Position numbers and translations under genes: made by a program
Part shown: positions 52,887-61,150 of the stretch, one piece after another
Layout of the letters: each line of letters opens with the position of its first letter
How positions within the stretch are numbered: the stretch's first letter is position 1
NCBI RefSeq assembly: GCF_002196705.1
Contig: NZ_NADJ01000040.1
Span: 496,001-560,000 of the forward strand
Reading direction: 5' to 3'
DNA length: 64,000 nucleotides
DNA from: Desulfosporosinus sp. FKB
GTDB taxonomy: Bacteria > Bacillota > Desulfitobacteriia > Desulfitobacteriales > Desulfitobacteriaceae
The notes under the pieces: generated by a model
Database searches by the model: none
What the model was told of the DNA's origin: nothing
Seen by the model: only the letters and a program-made list of their open reading frames with translations

Positions 52887-53450
52887 TTGAAAAAAATAAA
52901 CGATAGAATTTTCCTTGGAATATTATCCGGTATCGTTGGTTTAACAGCATTAATGGTAACTGATAATATCTCGTCAAAAATGAAAATTTCGCAACGGTCA
53001 TTTGCAACCACAGCTGCTGGCGTGTGGGTATCTTCTCGTAGACAAGCAGAAAAATGGCAAGGACAACTTCTTGGAACATTAATGACATTAGGGTTAAGTA
53101 TGGTCGGCGGAGTTTCAGCGGTTAAACTGTTAACTACTTATGGTCGAGACAAATTAGTCGCCAAAGGTATTTTTTTGGGAGTCACGTTTGGGGCGGTGAT
53201 AACAGCTATACTTAGCGGCTTTGCTCAAAACAAAGTTAAGCCCAAAGATGCTAATAGTAATCTTTCATATCTGTTATCACATGCATTATTTGGTTTAGCA
53301 ACAGTATTAACAGCTGCTAAAGCAGGTGATGATTCTTTGTTTGACACTCCCCCTATAAATGATTACTTGCAATCAACAAAACAAACAACCGAGCAAATAA
53401 TAGGGGCGAACAATGATAATATTCAACCTGTCCAACCTATATACCATTAA
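52887..53450 (+). CDS. Membrane protein of unknown function
   Basis: About 187 residues. Four hydrophobic segments are visible: FLGILSGIVGLTALMV, LGTLMTLGLSMVGGVSAV, GIFLGVTFGAVITAILSG and SHALFGLATVLTAA. The hydrophilic Gln/Asn/Pro-rich C-terminal ~40 residues may be cytoplasmic. I choose the TTG at 52887, 10 nt after AAGGAG. It stands alone with a good terminator. Not recognised. Confidence 0.7.
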   Translation: MKKINDRIFLGILSGIVGLTALMVTDNISSKMKISQRSFATTAAGVWVSSRRQAEKWQGQLLGTLMTLGLSMVGGVSAVKLLTTYGRDKLVAKGIFLGVTFGAVITAILSGFAQNKVKPKDANSNLSYLLSHALFGLATVLTAAKAGDDSLFDTPPINDYLQSTKQTTEQIIGANNDNIQPVQPIYH

Positions 53451-53461
53451 TAAAATATTTT

Positions 53462-53497
53462 GGCAGTCATACGAAAAATCGTATGAGTGCCTTCTTT
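53462..53497 (+). terminator. Terminator of the membrane protein gene
   Basis: GGCAGTCATACGA pairs with TCGTATGAGTGCC (one G/G mismatch), followed by TTCTTT. Confidence 0.75.
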
Positions 53498-53513
53498 AAT
53501 AACAACGCCAAGA

Positions 53514-53731
53514 GAGGGTCGCAATTATACGGCGTGAAGCCTTTGCGAGAATCGCAGCCAAACTCGGCTTTAAATTCTCTTTCATCAGTGGGGCGGGAAA
53601 CAGGGATGTTTCCCGCCGGCCTTGCGACAGGGATGTCGCATAGGCCGGGCACCCCACCCGCTTGCATCAAGAATTTAAAGCCCTGGTTTGGCGCGACGAC
53701 CGCATGGCTGAACAAGTATAATGCGACCCTC
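53514..53731 (+). repeat. Structured repeat element, copy F
   Basis: Arms GAGGGTCGCAATTATAC and GTATAATGCGACCCTC; as in copies B-D the left arm has one extra A. Compensatory differences from copies B-D: GTGGGG/CCCCAC for CAGGG/CCCTG, GCGACA/TGTCGC for GCGTCA/TGACGC and GCGA/TCGC for GCGG/CCGC. A CTGG for CTAG change gives a U-G pair only if read on the plus strand. Confidence 0.92.
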
Positions 53732-53803
53732 GCCTGGAGAAGCAATCGAGCACCAAACCCCCAAAAGCTACCCCACCAACCGTCTCTCTTCTTAATAAGC
53801 CAA

Positions 53804-54021
53804 GAGGGTCGCAATTATACGGCGTGAAGCCTCTGCGGGAGCCGCAGCCAAACTCGGCTTTAAATTCTCTTTCATCAGTGGGGCGGGAAACAGGGATGTT
53901 TCCCGCCGGCCTTGCGACAGGGATGTCGCATAGGCCGGGCACCCTACCCACTTGCATCAAGAATTTAAAGCCCTAGTTTGGCGCGACGACCGCATGGCCG
54001 AACAAGTATAATGCGACCCTC
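53804..54021 (+). repeat. Structured repeat element, copy G
   Basis: 290 bp from copy F and nearly identical; its GCGG/CCGC hairpin is the copy-C version. It ends 39 bp from the cimA stop. Confidence 0.92.
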
Positions 54022-54059
54022 GGCAGAATAAGAGACCCTTTAACAAACCTCAGCAGGGC

Positions 54060-55664
54060 TTAAACCCTCGCCCGCCGCGCCCCCTCATCAAACTTCCAAA
54101 TCGTCCAATTAATCGCATCAAGCAAAGCCTGCGCACTGGCCTTAAGAATATTATTGGAAACCCCAATCGTCCCCCAAACCTCGTGCCCCAAACGCGTATC
54201 AATAATAACCCGAACAATAGCCTCAGTCCCTCGCGAACCATCCAAGACCCTAACCTTATAATCCACCAGTTCACTCTGCGCCAGAATCGGAAAGAAACTT
54301 GCCAGAGCCTGACGCAGCGCCGAATCCAGAGCATTCACAGGACCATTTCCTTCTGCGGCAATTTGCACGGTTTGTTCCCCAACTTTAACCTTCACAACAG
54401 CCACTGAATCAAGTTCACCGCGCAGCGGATCACTCCAGACATGATAATCTAAAACTTCAAAGGGAGACATAAAACGATTTAAGGTGCGTACCAGCAGCAA
54501 ATCAAGACTTCCCTCAGCAGCCTCGAACTGGAACCCATTGTTCTCCATGTCCTTAATCTCCAGCATTGCCTTTTCCACCAAGGGATCTTCTTTAACAATA
54601 TCCGGATCAAAACGACGCAGCCGTTCGTAAATATTCGCTTTCCCCGCTTGGTCAGAAATCAATATTCTCCGTTCATTCCCTACTTCGCCCGGATCCATGT
54701 GTTCAAAGGTCCGATGATTCTTAAGAATCGCATCAACATGCATCCCGGCTTTATGAGCAAAGGCGCTGCGGCCCACGTAAGGCTGTTTCTCGTCAAAAGG
54801 CGCATTGGAAAGCTCCGCGACAAAGCGGGAAAAGGGAGTAATTTTATGCAAGGCGGAATCCGGAAGAACGTCATAGTTTCCCTTGACTTGCAAAAGAGGA
54901 ACTAAAGTACTTAAATTGGCATTTCCGCAGCGCTCACCGTATCCGTTCCAAGTTCCCTGGATTTGAGTTACCCCTGCCTCTACGGCCACCAGAGAGTTAG
55001 CCACTGCTAATCCGCTGTCGTTATGAACATGAACCCCTAACTCTTGAGGCGCAAATTCACGCCTTACCATTTCTACTCCCAAGGCGATATCTTTCGGCAA
55101 AGAACCGCCATTCGTATCACATAAGATGGCAATAGAGGCTCCGGCTTCAAGAGCCATCTCAATACACTTCAGAGCATAGTCCGGGTTTTCTTTAAACCCA
55201 TCAAAAAAATGCTCGGCGTCAAAAAAGACGTCATGGCCTTGTTTGACTAAAAAGGAAACAGATTCCCTAATCAGGCGCAGATTTTCCTCCAAGTTCGTCC
55301 GTAAAACATCTCGTACATGCAGATCCCATGCTTTTCCGAAAATAGTAATAGTTTTAGCTCCAGAAGCCACCAGCTTAAGCAGAATCTCACTGTTTTCCGG
55401 CGCTTCATTCACTTTGCAGGTACTTCCAAAGGCAGCAATATGTGTCATAGGAACCTCTTGTTCCTTGAGAAGCTGAAAGAAATTATCATCTCTGGGATTG
55501 GCTCCCGGCCATCCTGCTTCGACATAGAGACTGCCCATTTCCCCGATCCGCTTGACATAACTTAGCTTATCTTGTGTCGAAAAATGAATCCCTTCTCCCT
55601 GCGCACCATCTCTCAAGGTTGTATCATAGATTGTAATTTTTCTTTTGACCCCATTTTGATCCAT
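54060..55664 (-). CDS. cimA: (R)-citramalate synthase
   Basis: 534 residues. IYDTTLRDGAQGEGIHFS is the acyltransferase TIM-barrel start, DAEHFFDGFKENPDYAL and GVHVHNDSGLAVANS hold the metal ligands and family signature, and a LeuA-type allosteric domain follows from about 390. It condenses acetyl-CoA and pyruvate, feeding isoleucine synthesis without threonine; the C-terminal domain should sense isoleucine. GGAGG precedes the ATG. A ykkC-class riboswitch lies in the leader. Confidence 0.94.
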   Translation of the reverse strand: MDQNGVKRKITIYDTTLRDGAQGEGIHFSTQDKLSYVKRIGEMGSLYVEAGWPGANPRDDNFFQLLKEQEVPMTHIAAFGSTCKVNEAPENSEILLKLVASGAKTITIFGKAWDLHVRDVLRTNLEENLRLIRESVSFLVKQGHDVFFDAEHFFDGFKENPDYALKCIEMALEAGASIAILCDTNGGSLPKDIALGVEMVRREFAPQELGVHVHNDSGLAVANSLVAVEAGVTQIQGTWNGYGERCGNANLSTLVPLLQVKGNYDVLPDSALHKITPFSRFVAELSNAPFDEKQPYVGRSAFAHKAGMHVDAILKNHRTFEHMDPGEVGNERRILISDQAGKANIYERLRRFDPDIVKEDPLVEKAMLEIKDMENNGFQFEAAEGSLDLLLVRTLNRFMSPFEVLDYHVWSDPLRGELDSVAVVKVKVGEQTVQIAAEGNGPVNALDSALRQALASFFPILAQSELVDYKVRVLDGSRGTEAIVRVIIDTRLGHEVWGTIGVSNNILKASAQALLDAINWTIWKFDEGARRARV

Positions 55665-55705
55665 TTTTCCCCTCCTGAATTCAAAAGTTAACCAAATGGT
55701 ATCTG

Positions 55706-55817
55706 AAAGCCCCGCAGCCGTTCCTAAGAACTTCCACAGGGCTTTTGTCCCACACGGTGTAGTTGGGTATTATCCAACCTGTGTTGCTCGGTCCAGACCC
55801 AGTACGGCGGAACCCTT
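55706..55817 (-). promoter_or_regulatory. ykkC-class riboswitch, probably ppGpp-sensing, ahead of cimA
   Basis: Read on the minus strand: AAGGGTTCCG (55817-55808), GGACCGAGC, ACACAGG, a variable hairpin TTGG/CCAA, ACACCG, and the hallmark GGGACAAAAGCCC (55751-55739). These are the conserved blocks of the ykkC family. The AAAGCCC can instead pair with GGGCTTT (55706-55712) in a competing hairpin, so ligand binding should free the transcript (ON switch). Subtype 2a members (ppGpp) often control branched-chain amino acid genes, which fits cimA; PRPP or guanidine subtypes are not excluded by eye. Confidence 0.78.
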
Positions 55818-55836
55818 AACACACTTCTTGCAGTCT

Positions 55837-55866
55837 ATTATATGACACAAAACCCTTGATGTACAA
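55837..55866 (-). promoter_or_regulatory. Likely promoter of the cimA leader
   Basis: TTGTAC (55866-55861) and TATAAT (55842-55837) with an 18-bp spacer, about 20 nt before the riboswitch. Confidence 0.65.
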
Positions 55867-56144
55867 CAGTACATTTTCTATAACAATAATCAATTACGAA
55901 ACAATAGCAGAAATTTCATAATCATTGAGTCTAATTATGTATAATTATTTTATTAAAGGACACGCATATTTATTTAAATGGTTTAGATAATTATTTTTTT
56001 AATCCACCGGCGCTTAAAAAGCAGAACCTAAAAACTATTAACAAAGAACTAATTTTCTTTGAAGAAACAACAATGAGAACGGTCTATGCCTATTTGAAGG
56101 CATTTGACCGAACTCATTAGTTAGCAACTATTTTCATATGAGGC

Positions 56145-56265
56145 TATTCCATTAGTTAATTCATTATAGTCAATTTCCTATAGTGAATTAACTATAGATA
56201 ATTTCCCTTGAGTTAATCCCGATAGCTAATTTCTCATAGTTATTTCTTACAGCATAGTTCCTTAT
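56145..56265. repeat. Degenerate ~14-bp AT-rich tandem repeats next to rex
   Basis: About eight imperfect units of the form TTTC-nn-ATAGTTAA, some in inverse orientation (GAATTAACTATAG). They end 9 bp before the rex stop codon. The rest of 55867-56144 is AT-rich with no gene. Confidence 0.6.
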
Positions 56266-56273
56266 GCATGACT

Positions 56274-56906
56274 CTAGAATCTTTGAGCCCCAACGTTAAA
56301 GGTAAGTACCTCAAGGTTAACAGCAAGATCCACATTCCTCAGTTCAATCTCAGGCGGAACATTCAAGACAACAGGTGCAAAATTTAATATTGCCTGCACA
56401 CCGGCCTTAATAAGTTTATCCGCAATTTCCTGAGCGACAGACGAAGGTACGGCTATAATCCCGATCTGGGTATGATTTTGCCTCGTAACTTCTTCAATCT
56501 GGTCAATTGGCAGGATTTCAACGTCACCAATTTCAGTTCCTATCTTGCTAGGATCTGAATCAAAAATACTGGTAATGATGAAACCCCGCTCACGAAAGCC
56601 TTTGTATGAACTTAAGGCCAAACCTAAGTGCCCGGCACCGACCAAAGCAACGCTCCAATCAACACTTAACCCAAGAATCCTTAAAATATGCTGACGAAGA
56701 TCTTTGACGTTATATCCTACACCCCTTGTTCCAAACTCTCCGAAGTAGGCAAGGTCTTTCCGGACTTGTGCGGGGCTGACGCCGACTCCTTCCGCGATAT
56801 CCCCTGATGAGGTGGTAATTATTCCTTTTCTATCGACGTCTGTCAGATGTCGTGAGTAAACTGAAAGTCGAATAATGGTAGCCTCTGGGATTTTAAGCGT
56901 TTTCAA
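56274..56906 (-). CDS. rex: Redox-sensing transcriptional repressor Rex
   Basis: 210 residues. A winged-helix N-terminus (SGDIAEGVGVSPAQVRKDLA, FGEFGTRGVGYNV) is followed by a Rossmann domain with VALVGAGHLGLALSSYKGF and the C-terminal swapped helix. It represses fermentation and respiration genes until the NADH/NAD ratio rises. The start is TTG at 56906 after GAGGG. It stands alone. Confidence 0.96.
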   Translation of the reverse strand: MKTLKIPEATIIRLSVYSRHLTDVDRKGIITTSSGDIAEGVGVSPAQVRKDLAYFGEFGTRGVGYNVKDLRQHILRILGLSVDWSVALVGAGHLGLALSSYKGFRERGFIITSIFDSDPSKIGTEIGDVEILPIDQIEEVTRQNHTQIGIIAVPSSVAQEIADKLIKAGVQAILNFAPVVLNVPPEIELRNVDLAVNLEVLTFNVGAQRF

Positions 56907-57105
56907 TAAGTTCCCTCATTTCTCATCTGATATTTAAATCAAATTAACTTAATCGGTTAATAATTAGATAATTATAAGATAGTTATGTTAATTATATCAC
57001 TATTAATTAAAAACGCAAATAGTTCCATTTTATAATCTTCTGACAATAAATCATCGCCTTTAATTCTCTCCCTTTAGCATTTTTTCGGCTTATATCTTAT
57101 AGTTA

Positions 57106-57798
57106 TTATTTCCCAGAAAACGCATTTATAATCCTCGTGGCGGCAAAATATAGAGCCAATCCTAAAAGCTGCTGATCTTGCGGATCATTCTTCGACCGCA
57201 GCAAATTATAGAGATTATGAAGCTGAACTAATTGGGTAGGGGAATGCTCTCCGGCCAGACTATTCCATAGTTGGAGTTCCTGAGCTAAGCGTTGAGAACT
57301 GATTCCTTCCTGCAAGAGAGCATTGACGTTGGCCAGGAGTTCTATCGTCAGACGAGAGCCATTCCCTAGAACACGAAACGTCCGCTCCGGAAGTTCAACT
57401 TGTTTAATCACAGCGGGAATACCCTTGGCAGCAAGAGCTTCTTTAACACCGCTTAATTCCTTTGCCGTATGGCCAAAACCGATAGCGACAATCCAGGGGT
57501 TCCTGCTGATAATGCCGCCCGCATTCGCTAACTCCTGAAGCTGCTTAAGGCAGGACTGAGCATTTTCTTCACTCTGAAAGACACCAATTTGGCAGGTCCA
57601 GAAGGTTGCTTTGGGCAGCACCAAGGTGTCTGCTTGATTTTTTATTTGCCCGTCAGATGTGGTTTGGGGAACGCTTACCTTTGCCGAATGCTCTACAAGT
57701 TCTAAATAGGCCTTTCCGATTCCCCAGGTCAGTAACCCCAGAGCCATCATCGCCAAGAGCACCAACGTGAGAATACGCAGCCGCTGAAAATAATTCAT
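57106..57798 (-). CDS. SPOR-like domain membrane protein
   Basis: About 230 residues: a short cytoplasmic N-terminus, one membrane span (ILTLVLLAMMALGLLTWGIG), then a SPOR-like domain (FWTCQIGVFQSEENAQSCLK through GIPAVIKQVE) and a helical C-terminus. SPOR domains bind denuded peptidoglycan at division sites; the weak match makes this tentative. I choose the ATG at 57798, 9 nt after GGGAGG. The reading frame extends further but without a better start. Confidence 0.78.
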   Translation of the reverse strand: MNYFQRLRILTLVLLAMMALGLLTWGIGKAYLELVEHSAKVSVPQTTSDGQIKNQADTLVLPKATFWTCQIGVFQSEENAQSCLKQLQELANAGGIISRNPWIVAIGFGHTAKELSGVKEALAAKGIPAVIKQVELPERTFRVLGNGSRLTIELLANVNALLQEGISSQRLAQELQLWNSLAGEHSPTQLVQLHNLYNLLRSKNDPQDQQLLGLALYFAATRIINAFSGK

Positions 57799-57990
57799 CC
57801 TTCTACTCCTCCCGCAGGGTCCGGACAACCCTTCTACCGGAAGATATGTAGCAAAACCGAAAATTAGACTCCAAAATTCAAAAAGGGGCTGCCGCAAACG
57901 CTTAACAGTTTACGGTACCCCTCTTTAGCTTCTTTATCCCCATCTAAGACCCTACTTCTCCAAGTGGGAGTTATTACTTCGATTTCACTC

Positions 57991-59013
57991 CTACATAATT
58001 CTTGAAACAATGAGATAGTATAGGGCCGCTATCAGCGAAGTTGTGGGAATTGTCACAATCCAAGCAATCAGCATTTGTTGGGCAACGCCCCAACGCACAG
58101 CCGAAACCCTTTTGGCACTGCCGACTCCCATAATAGAACCGGAGACAACATGGGTCGTCGAAACCGGAAGGTGAAGACTTGGAAATACAGTCGCCGTCCA
58201 GATGACAATTGAAGAGCTCAGATCGGCAGCAAAGCCATTAATGGGTTCCAGTTTAAAAATTTTCCCGCCCATAGTATGAATAATTTTCCAACCACCGGCA
58301 GCCGTCCCCAGAGACATGGCCAGAGCACATGCCAGTTTAACCCATAGAGGCGGCGCCAGAACCGTTTGAGCCTGAATTCCGGTGGCGATAAGCGTCATAG
58401 TAATAATCCCCATGGATTTTTGGGCATCATTGGAGCCATGATTAAAGGCCAACAAGCCTGCAGAAAGGACCTGCATTTTCTTGAATCCATGATTGACACG
58501 TGACGGTGATAATTTACCAAAGGCCATATTTAAAATTTTCATAATGATAAAGCCTAAAATCATACCAACAATGGGAGAAAAGATTAAGGCTGCCAGGATC
58601 TTGCCTAAACCATCCCAATGCAGAACGGCAAAGCCGGCTTTGGCGGCAGCAGCACCGGCAACGCCTCCGACGATAGCGTGGGAAGAGCTGCTGGGAATTC
58701 CTAAATACCAAGTGAGTAGATTCCAGGTAATCGCGCTGAGCAAGGCGGCAATTATAACCTCTTGGGTCGTTAACTTGGGCGAAACAATATCCTTGGCAAT
58801 CGTTTGGGCGACTCCCGTACTAACCAATGCTCCCAGCAGATTAAATGCCGCAGCTAAAACAACGGCATGCTTCGGACTCAAAGCCCGAGTCGATACGCTG
58901 GTGGCAATGGCATTCGCTGTATCATGGAATCCATTAATATAGTCAAAGCATAAGGCTAAAAAGACAACTACTACTAATAATACGCCAATATTAGTCATAT
59001 TTGAGAACCACAC
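57991..59013 (-). CDS. PiT-family inorganic phosphate transporter
   Basis: 340 residues with about ten membrane segments. The paired signatures are FDYINGFHDTANAIATSVST and LAFNHGSNDAQKSMGIITM. It is a proton- or sodium-driven phosphate carrier. The start is GTG at 59013 or ATG at 58998; both overlap the DUF47 gene end, so the two are translationally coupled. Confidence 0.94.
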   Translation of the reverse strand: MWFSNMTNIGVLLVVVVFLALCFDYINGFHDTANAIATSVSTRALSPKHAVVLAAAFNLLGALVSTGVAQTIAKDIVSPKLTTQEVIIAALLSAITWNLLTWYLGIPSSSSHAIVGGVAGAAAAKAGFAVLHWDGLGKILAALIFSPIVGMILGFIIMKILNMAFGKLSPSRVNHGFKKMQVLSAGLLAFNHGSNDAQKSMGIITMTLIATGIQAQTVLAPPLWVKLACALAMSLGTAAGGWKIIHTMGGKIFKLEPINGFAADLSSSIVIWTATVFPSLHLPVSTTHVVSGSIMGVGSAKRVSAVRWGVAQQMLIAWIVTIPTTSLIAALYYLIVSRIM

Positions 59014-59617
59014 TTTTTAGAAGATCGGCAATAGATTCACAATGATCTAACGTCGTTTCGATATGCTCAAGAATCTCTTTCCACTTAATAATCTCTATGG
59101 GATCCTTTTCAAATTCAAAAAGTCGAGCCACTTCCTGGCGATAAAGTTTATCTCCCGCGCTTTCCAGATGATAGATTTCCTCTGCTGCAGCTAGGATCGT
59201 GGTCTTTTTGAAATGAATATTGCCTAAACAAGAGAAGGCTGATTGGATTTGCTGTGTTGCCAGTTCCACTAAATGAACAAGTTCTTGGGCACCAAGGGAA
59301 GGTTTTCCGGTTCGGTAGAGAAGCATGCGTTCCACAGTACCTTCGGCGAAATCAACGATATCATCCAATACTTGAGCGAGTTTATAGATGTCTTCTCGAT
59401 CCAGGGGCGTGATAAACGTAGAATTAAGACGTTCCATGATTTGATTGGTTACATTGTCCGCTTCATGTTCAAAACGATGCATTTGAGCCGCATCTTCCGA
59501 GGATACTGAGTCTTGCTGCATAATATCCTGGAGTCTCTTTAAGGTCTTGGAAACGATTTGGGTACTTTGAGTGAAAAGCAAATAGAATTTATCTTCTTTA
59601 GGCGACAAACCGAACAT
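58991..59617 (-). CDS. DUF47/PhoU-like partner of PiT
   Basis: 208 residues, all helical. FGLSPKEDKFYLLFTQSTQ is the family start, with FEHEADNVTNQIMERLN and DREDIYKLAQVLDDIVDF as metal-binding helices. These proteins regulate the neighbouring PiT transporter. No Pho box is recognised upstream in 59618-59802. Confidence 0.93.
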   Translation of the reverse strand: MFGLSPKEDKFYLLFTQSTQIVSKTLKRLQDIMQQDSVSSEDAAQMHRFEHEADNVTNQIMERLNSTFITPLDREDIYKLAQVLDDIVDFAEGTVERMLLYRTGKPSLGAQELVHLVELATQQIQSAFSCLGNIHFKKTTILAAAEEIYHLESAGDKLYRQEVARLFEFEKDPIEIIKWKEILEHIETTLDHCESIADLLKSVVLKYD

Positions 59618-59802
59618 ACGAAATAACCCCCAACGTATTTTTTTCAGCTCCCTAGAAAACGCAAACTATTTCATGTCATTCCAGGGAGTATTGTATCAAA
59701 TCTTTGGGGGTTTGTGTAAAAAAAATGTTAAGTTTTTCGAAAGAGTTTCCAAAAAAGTGACTTTTATCAGGATTTTTGGGCCTTTATTATGTTAAGGAAA
59801 AG

Positions 59803-61128
59803 TTATCGTTTCTTTAACTCCTCAATTAAGGCTTGACGGGCATCGGCAAGCATATAAAGGGAACCTGTAACACAGAGCATATCCTTTTCGCCCAGGCGGC
59901 TAAGGGCATAAATAACTGCCTCTTTAGGATCTTCGATACATTGAACGGGACGGCCGTGCTTTTCGGCCAGCCTCCCCAGAGACGTCCAATCTCCGGCCCG
60001 AGCAGAATTGGGGCGGGTGACGATAATCTCTTCGGCCATGGGCACCAGCATATCCACGACCTTTTCCCGCTCCTTATCGGCCAGCATGCCGAAACAAAGG
60101 ATGAGACGATCCCGGGAATAAAGGGGCAGGGCTTCTGCCAAAGCTTGAGCCCCATCAACATTATGAGCCCCATCCAAAAGAATTTTAGGTTTAAGGGAAA
60201 GTAATTCTAAGCGCCCGGGCCATTCGACATTGCGCAAGCCCGCATAGACAGCCTCCCTCGGAATTGTTACTCCATAATTGCTCTGCAAAAGTTCGCAGAC
60301 GGTTACAGCTGTTGCGGCATTGCGCAGCTGATGAAGACCTATGAGGTGGAGGCGCAATTTGTAATACGTCGAGTGCAGGCCCACCAGATCAAATTCCTGC
60401 TCCAGTTCACCGCTCCAAATGCTCTCCCAGTTGACATCCTCGCCAACCAGGTATAGGGGCACGCTGTTGGCCTGTGCCGTGTTACGCAGGACTTGAATAA
60501 CATCAGGGTTTTGCGCAGCCGTTACCACCAAAGACTCCGGTTTAATAATCCCGGCCTTAACGTTGGCAATGGATACCAGGTCGGGGCCCAGATAATCCAT
60601 ATGGTCCATGGCTACATTGGTAATCACAGAAATTAAGGGGGTTACTACATTGGTTGAATCTATGGCCCCGCCTAAACCAACTTCAATGAGAGCATAATCA
60701 ATTTCTTCTTGAGCGAAGTAAAGGAGCGCCAGAGCAGTGCTCACCTCAAATTCTGTGGGATGCTCAAACCCTTCTGTCACCATCGCCTCCAATTGGGGAC
60801 GAAGGTCATCAATGATCTGGATCATTGTTTCTTTGGGAATCATTTGCCCGTTGATTGTCATACGCTCACGATAATCGTGGAGATGAGGCGACGTAAAGAC
60901 ACCAACCTTATAGCCTGCTTCCCGTAAGATCCGGGCAATCATCACCGTCGTTGAGCCTTTGCCATTGGTCCCCCCCACATGGACGACGCGCAGTTTCTTT
61001 TCCGGGCTGCCTAACCGTTTCAGAAGCTCCCGGATTCTGTCCAAACCAAAGTTCATCCCAAATGTTGTCAGGTTGACAAGGTAATCAAGACTCGCTTGAT
61101 ACTTTTGCTCAAGTTCCATTGATTTCAT
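59803..61128 (-). CDS. folC: Folylpolyglutamate synthase / dihydrofolate synthase
   Basis: 441 residues. VVHVGGTNGKGSTTVMIARI is the ATP P-loop, TSPHLHDYRERM binds folate, and VGLGGAIDSTNVV with NVAMDHMDYLG are Mur-ligase-type signatures. It adds glutamate to folates. GGGGG is 8 nt before the ATG. It follows valS by 22 nt, a common pair in Firmicutes, so it shares the T-box transcript. Confidence 0.95.
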   Translation of the reverse strand: MKSMELEQKYQASLDYLVNLTTFGMNFGLDRIRELLKRLGSPEKKLRVVHVGGTNGKGSTTVMIARILREAGYKVGVFTSPHLHDYRERMTINGQMIPKETMIQIIDDLRPQLEAMVTEGFEHPTEFEVSTALALLYFAQEEIDYALIEVGLGGAIDSTNVVTPLISVITNVAMDHMDYLGPDLVSIANVKAGIIKPESLVVTAAQNPDVIQVLRNTAQANSVPLYLVGEDVNWESIWSGELEQEFDLVGLHSTYYKLRLHLIGLHQLRNAATAVTVCELLQSNYGVTIPREAVYAGLRNVEWPGRLELLSLKPKILLDGAHNVDGAQALAEALPLYSRDRLILCFGMLADKEREKVVDMLVPMAEEIIVTRPNSARAGDWTSLGRLAEKHGRPVQCIEDPKEAVIYALSRLGEKDMLCVTGSLYMLADARQALIEELKKR

Positions 61129-61150
61129 CTCGTTTTCCCCCTGTAACTTA

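Noticed and set aside
53506-53829. Reading the F and G repeats as a protein (frames near 115 codons on both strands)
   Set aside because: The frames are shared only because the repeats are shared; the TIR changes are compensatory for pairing, not for codons.
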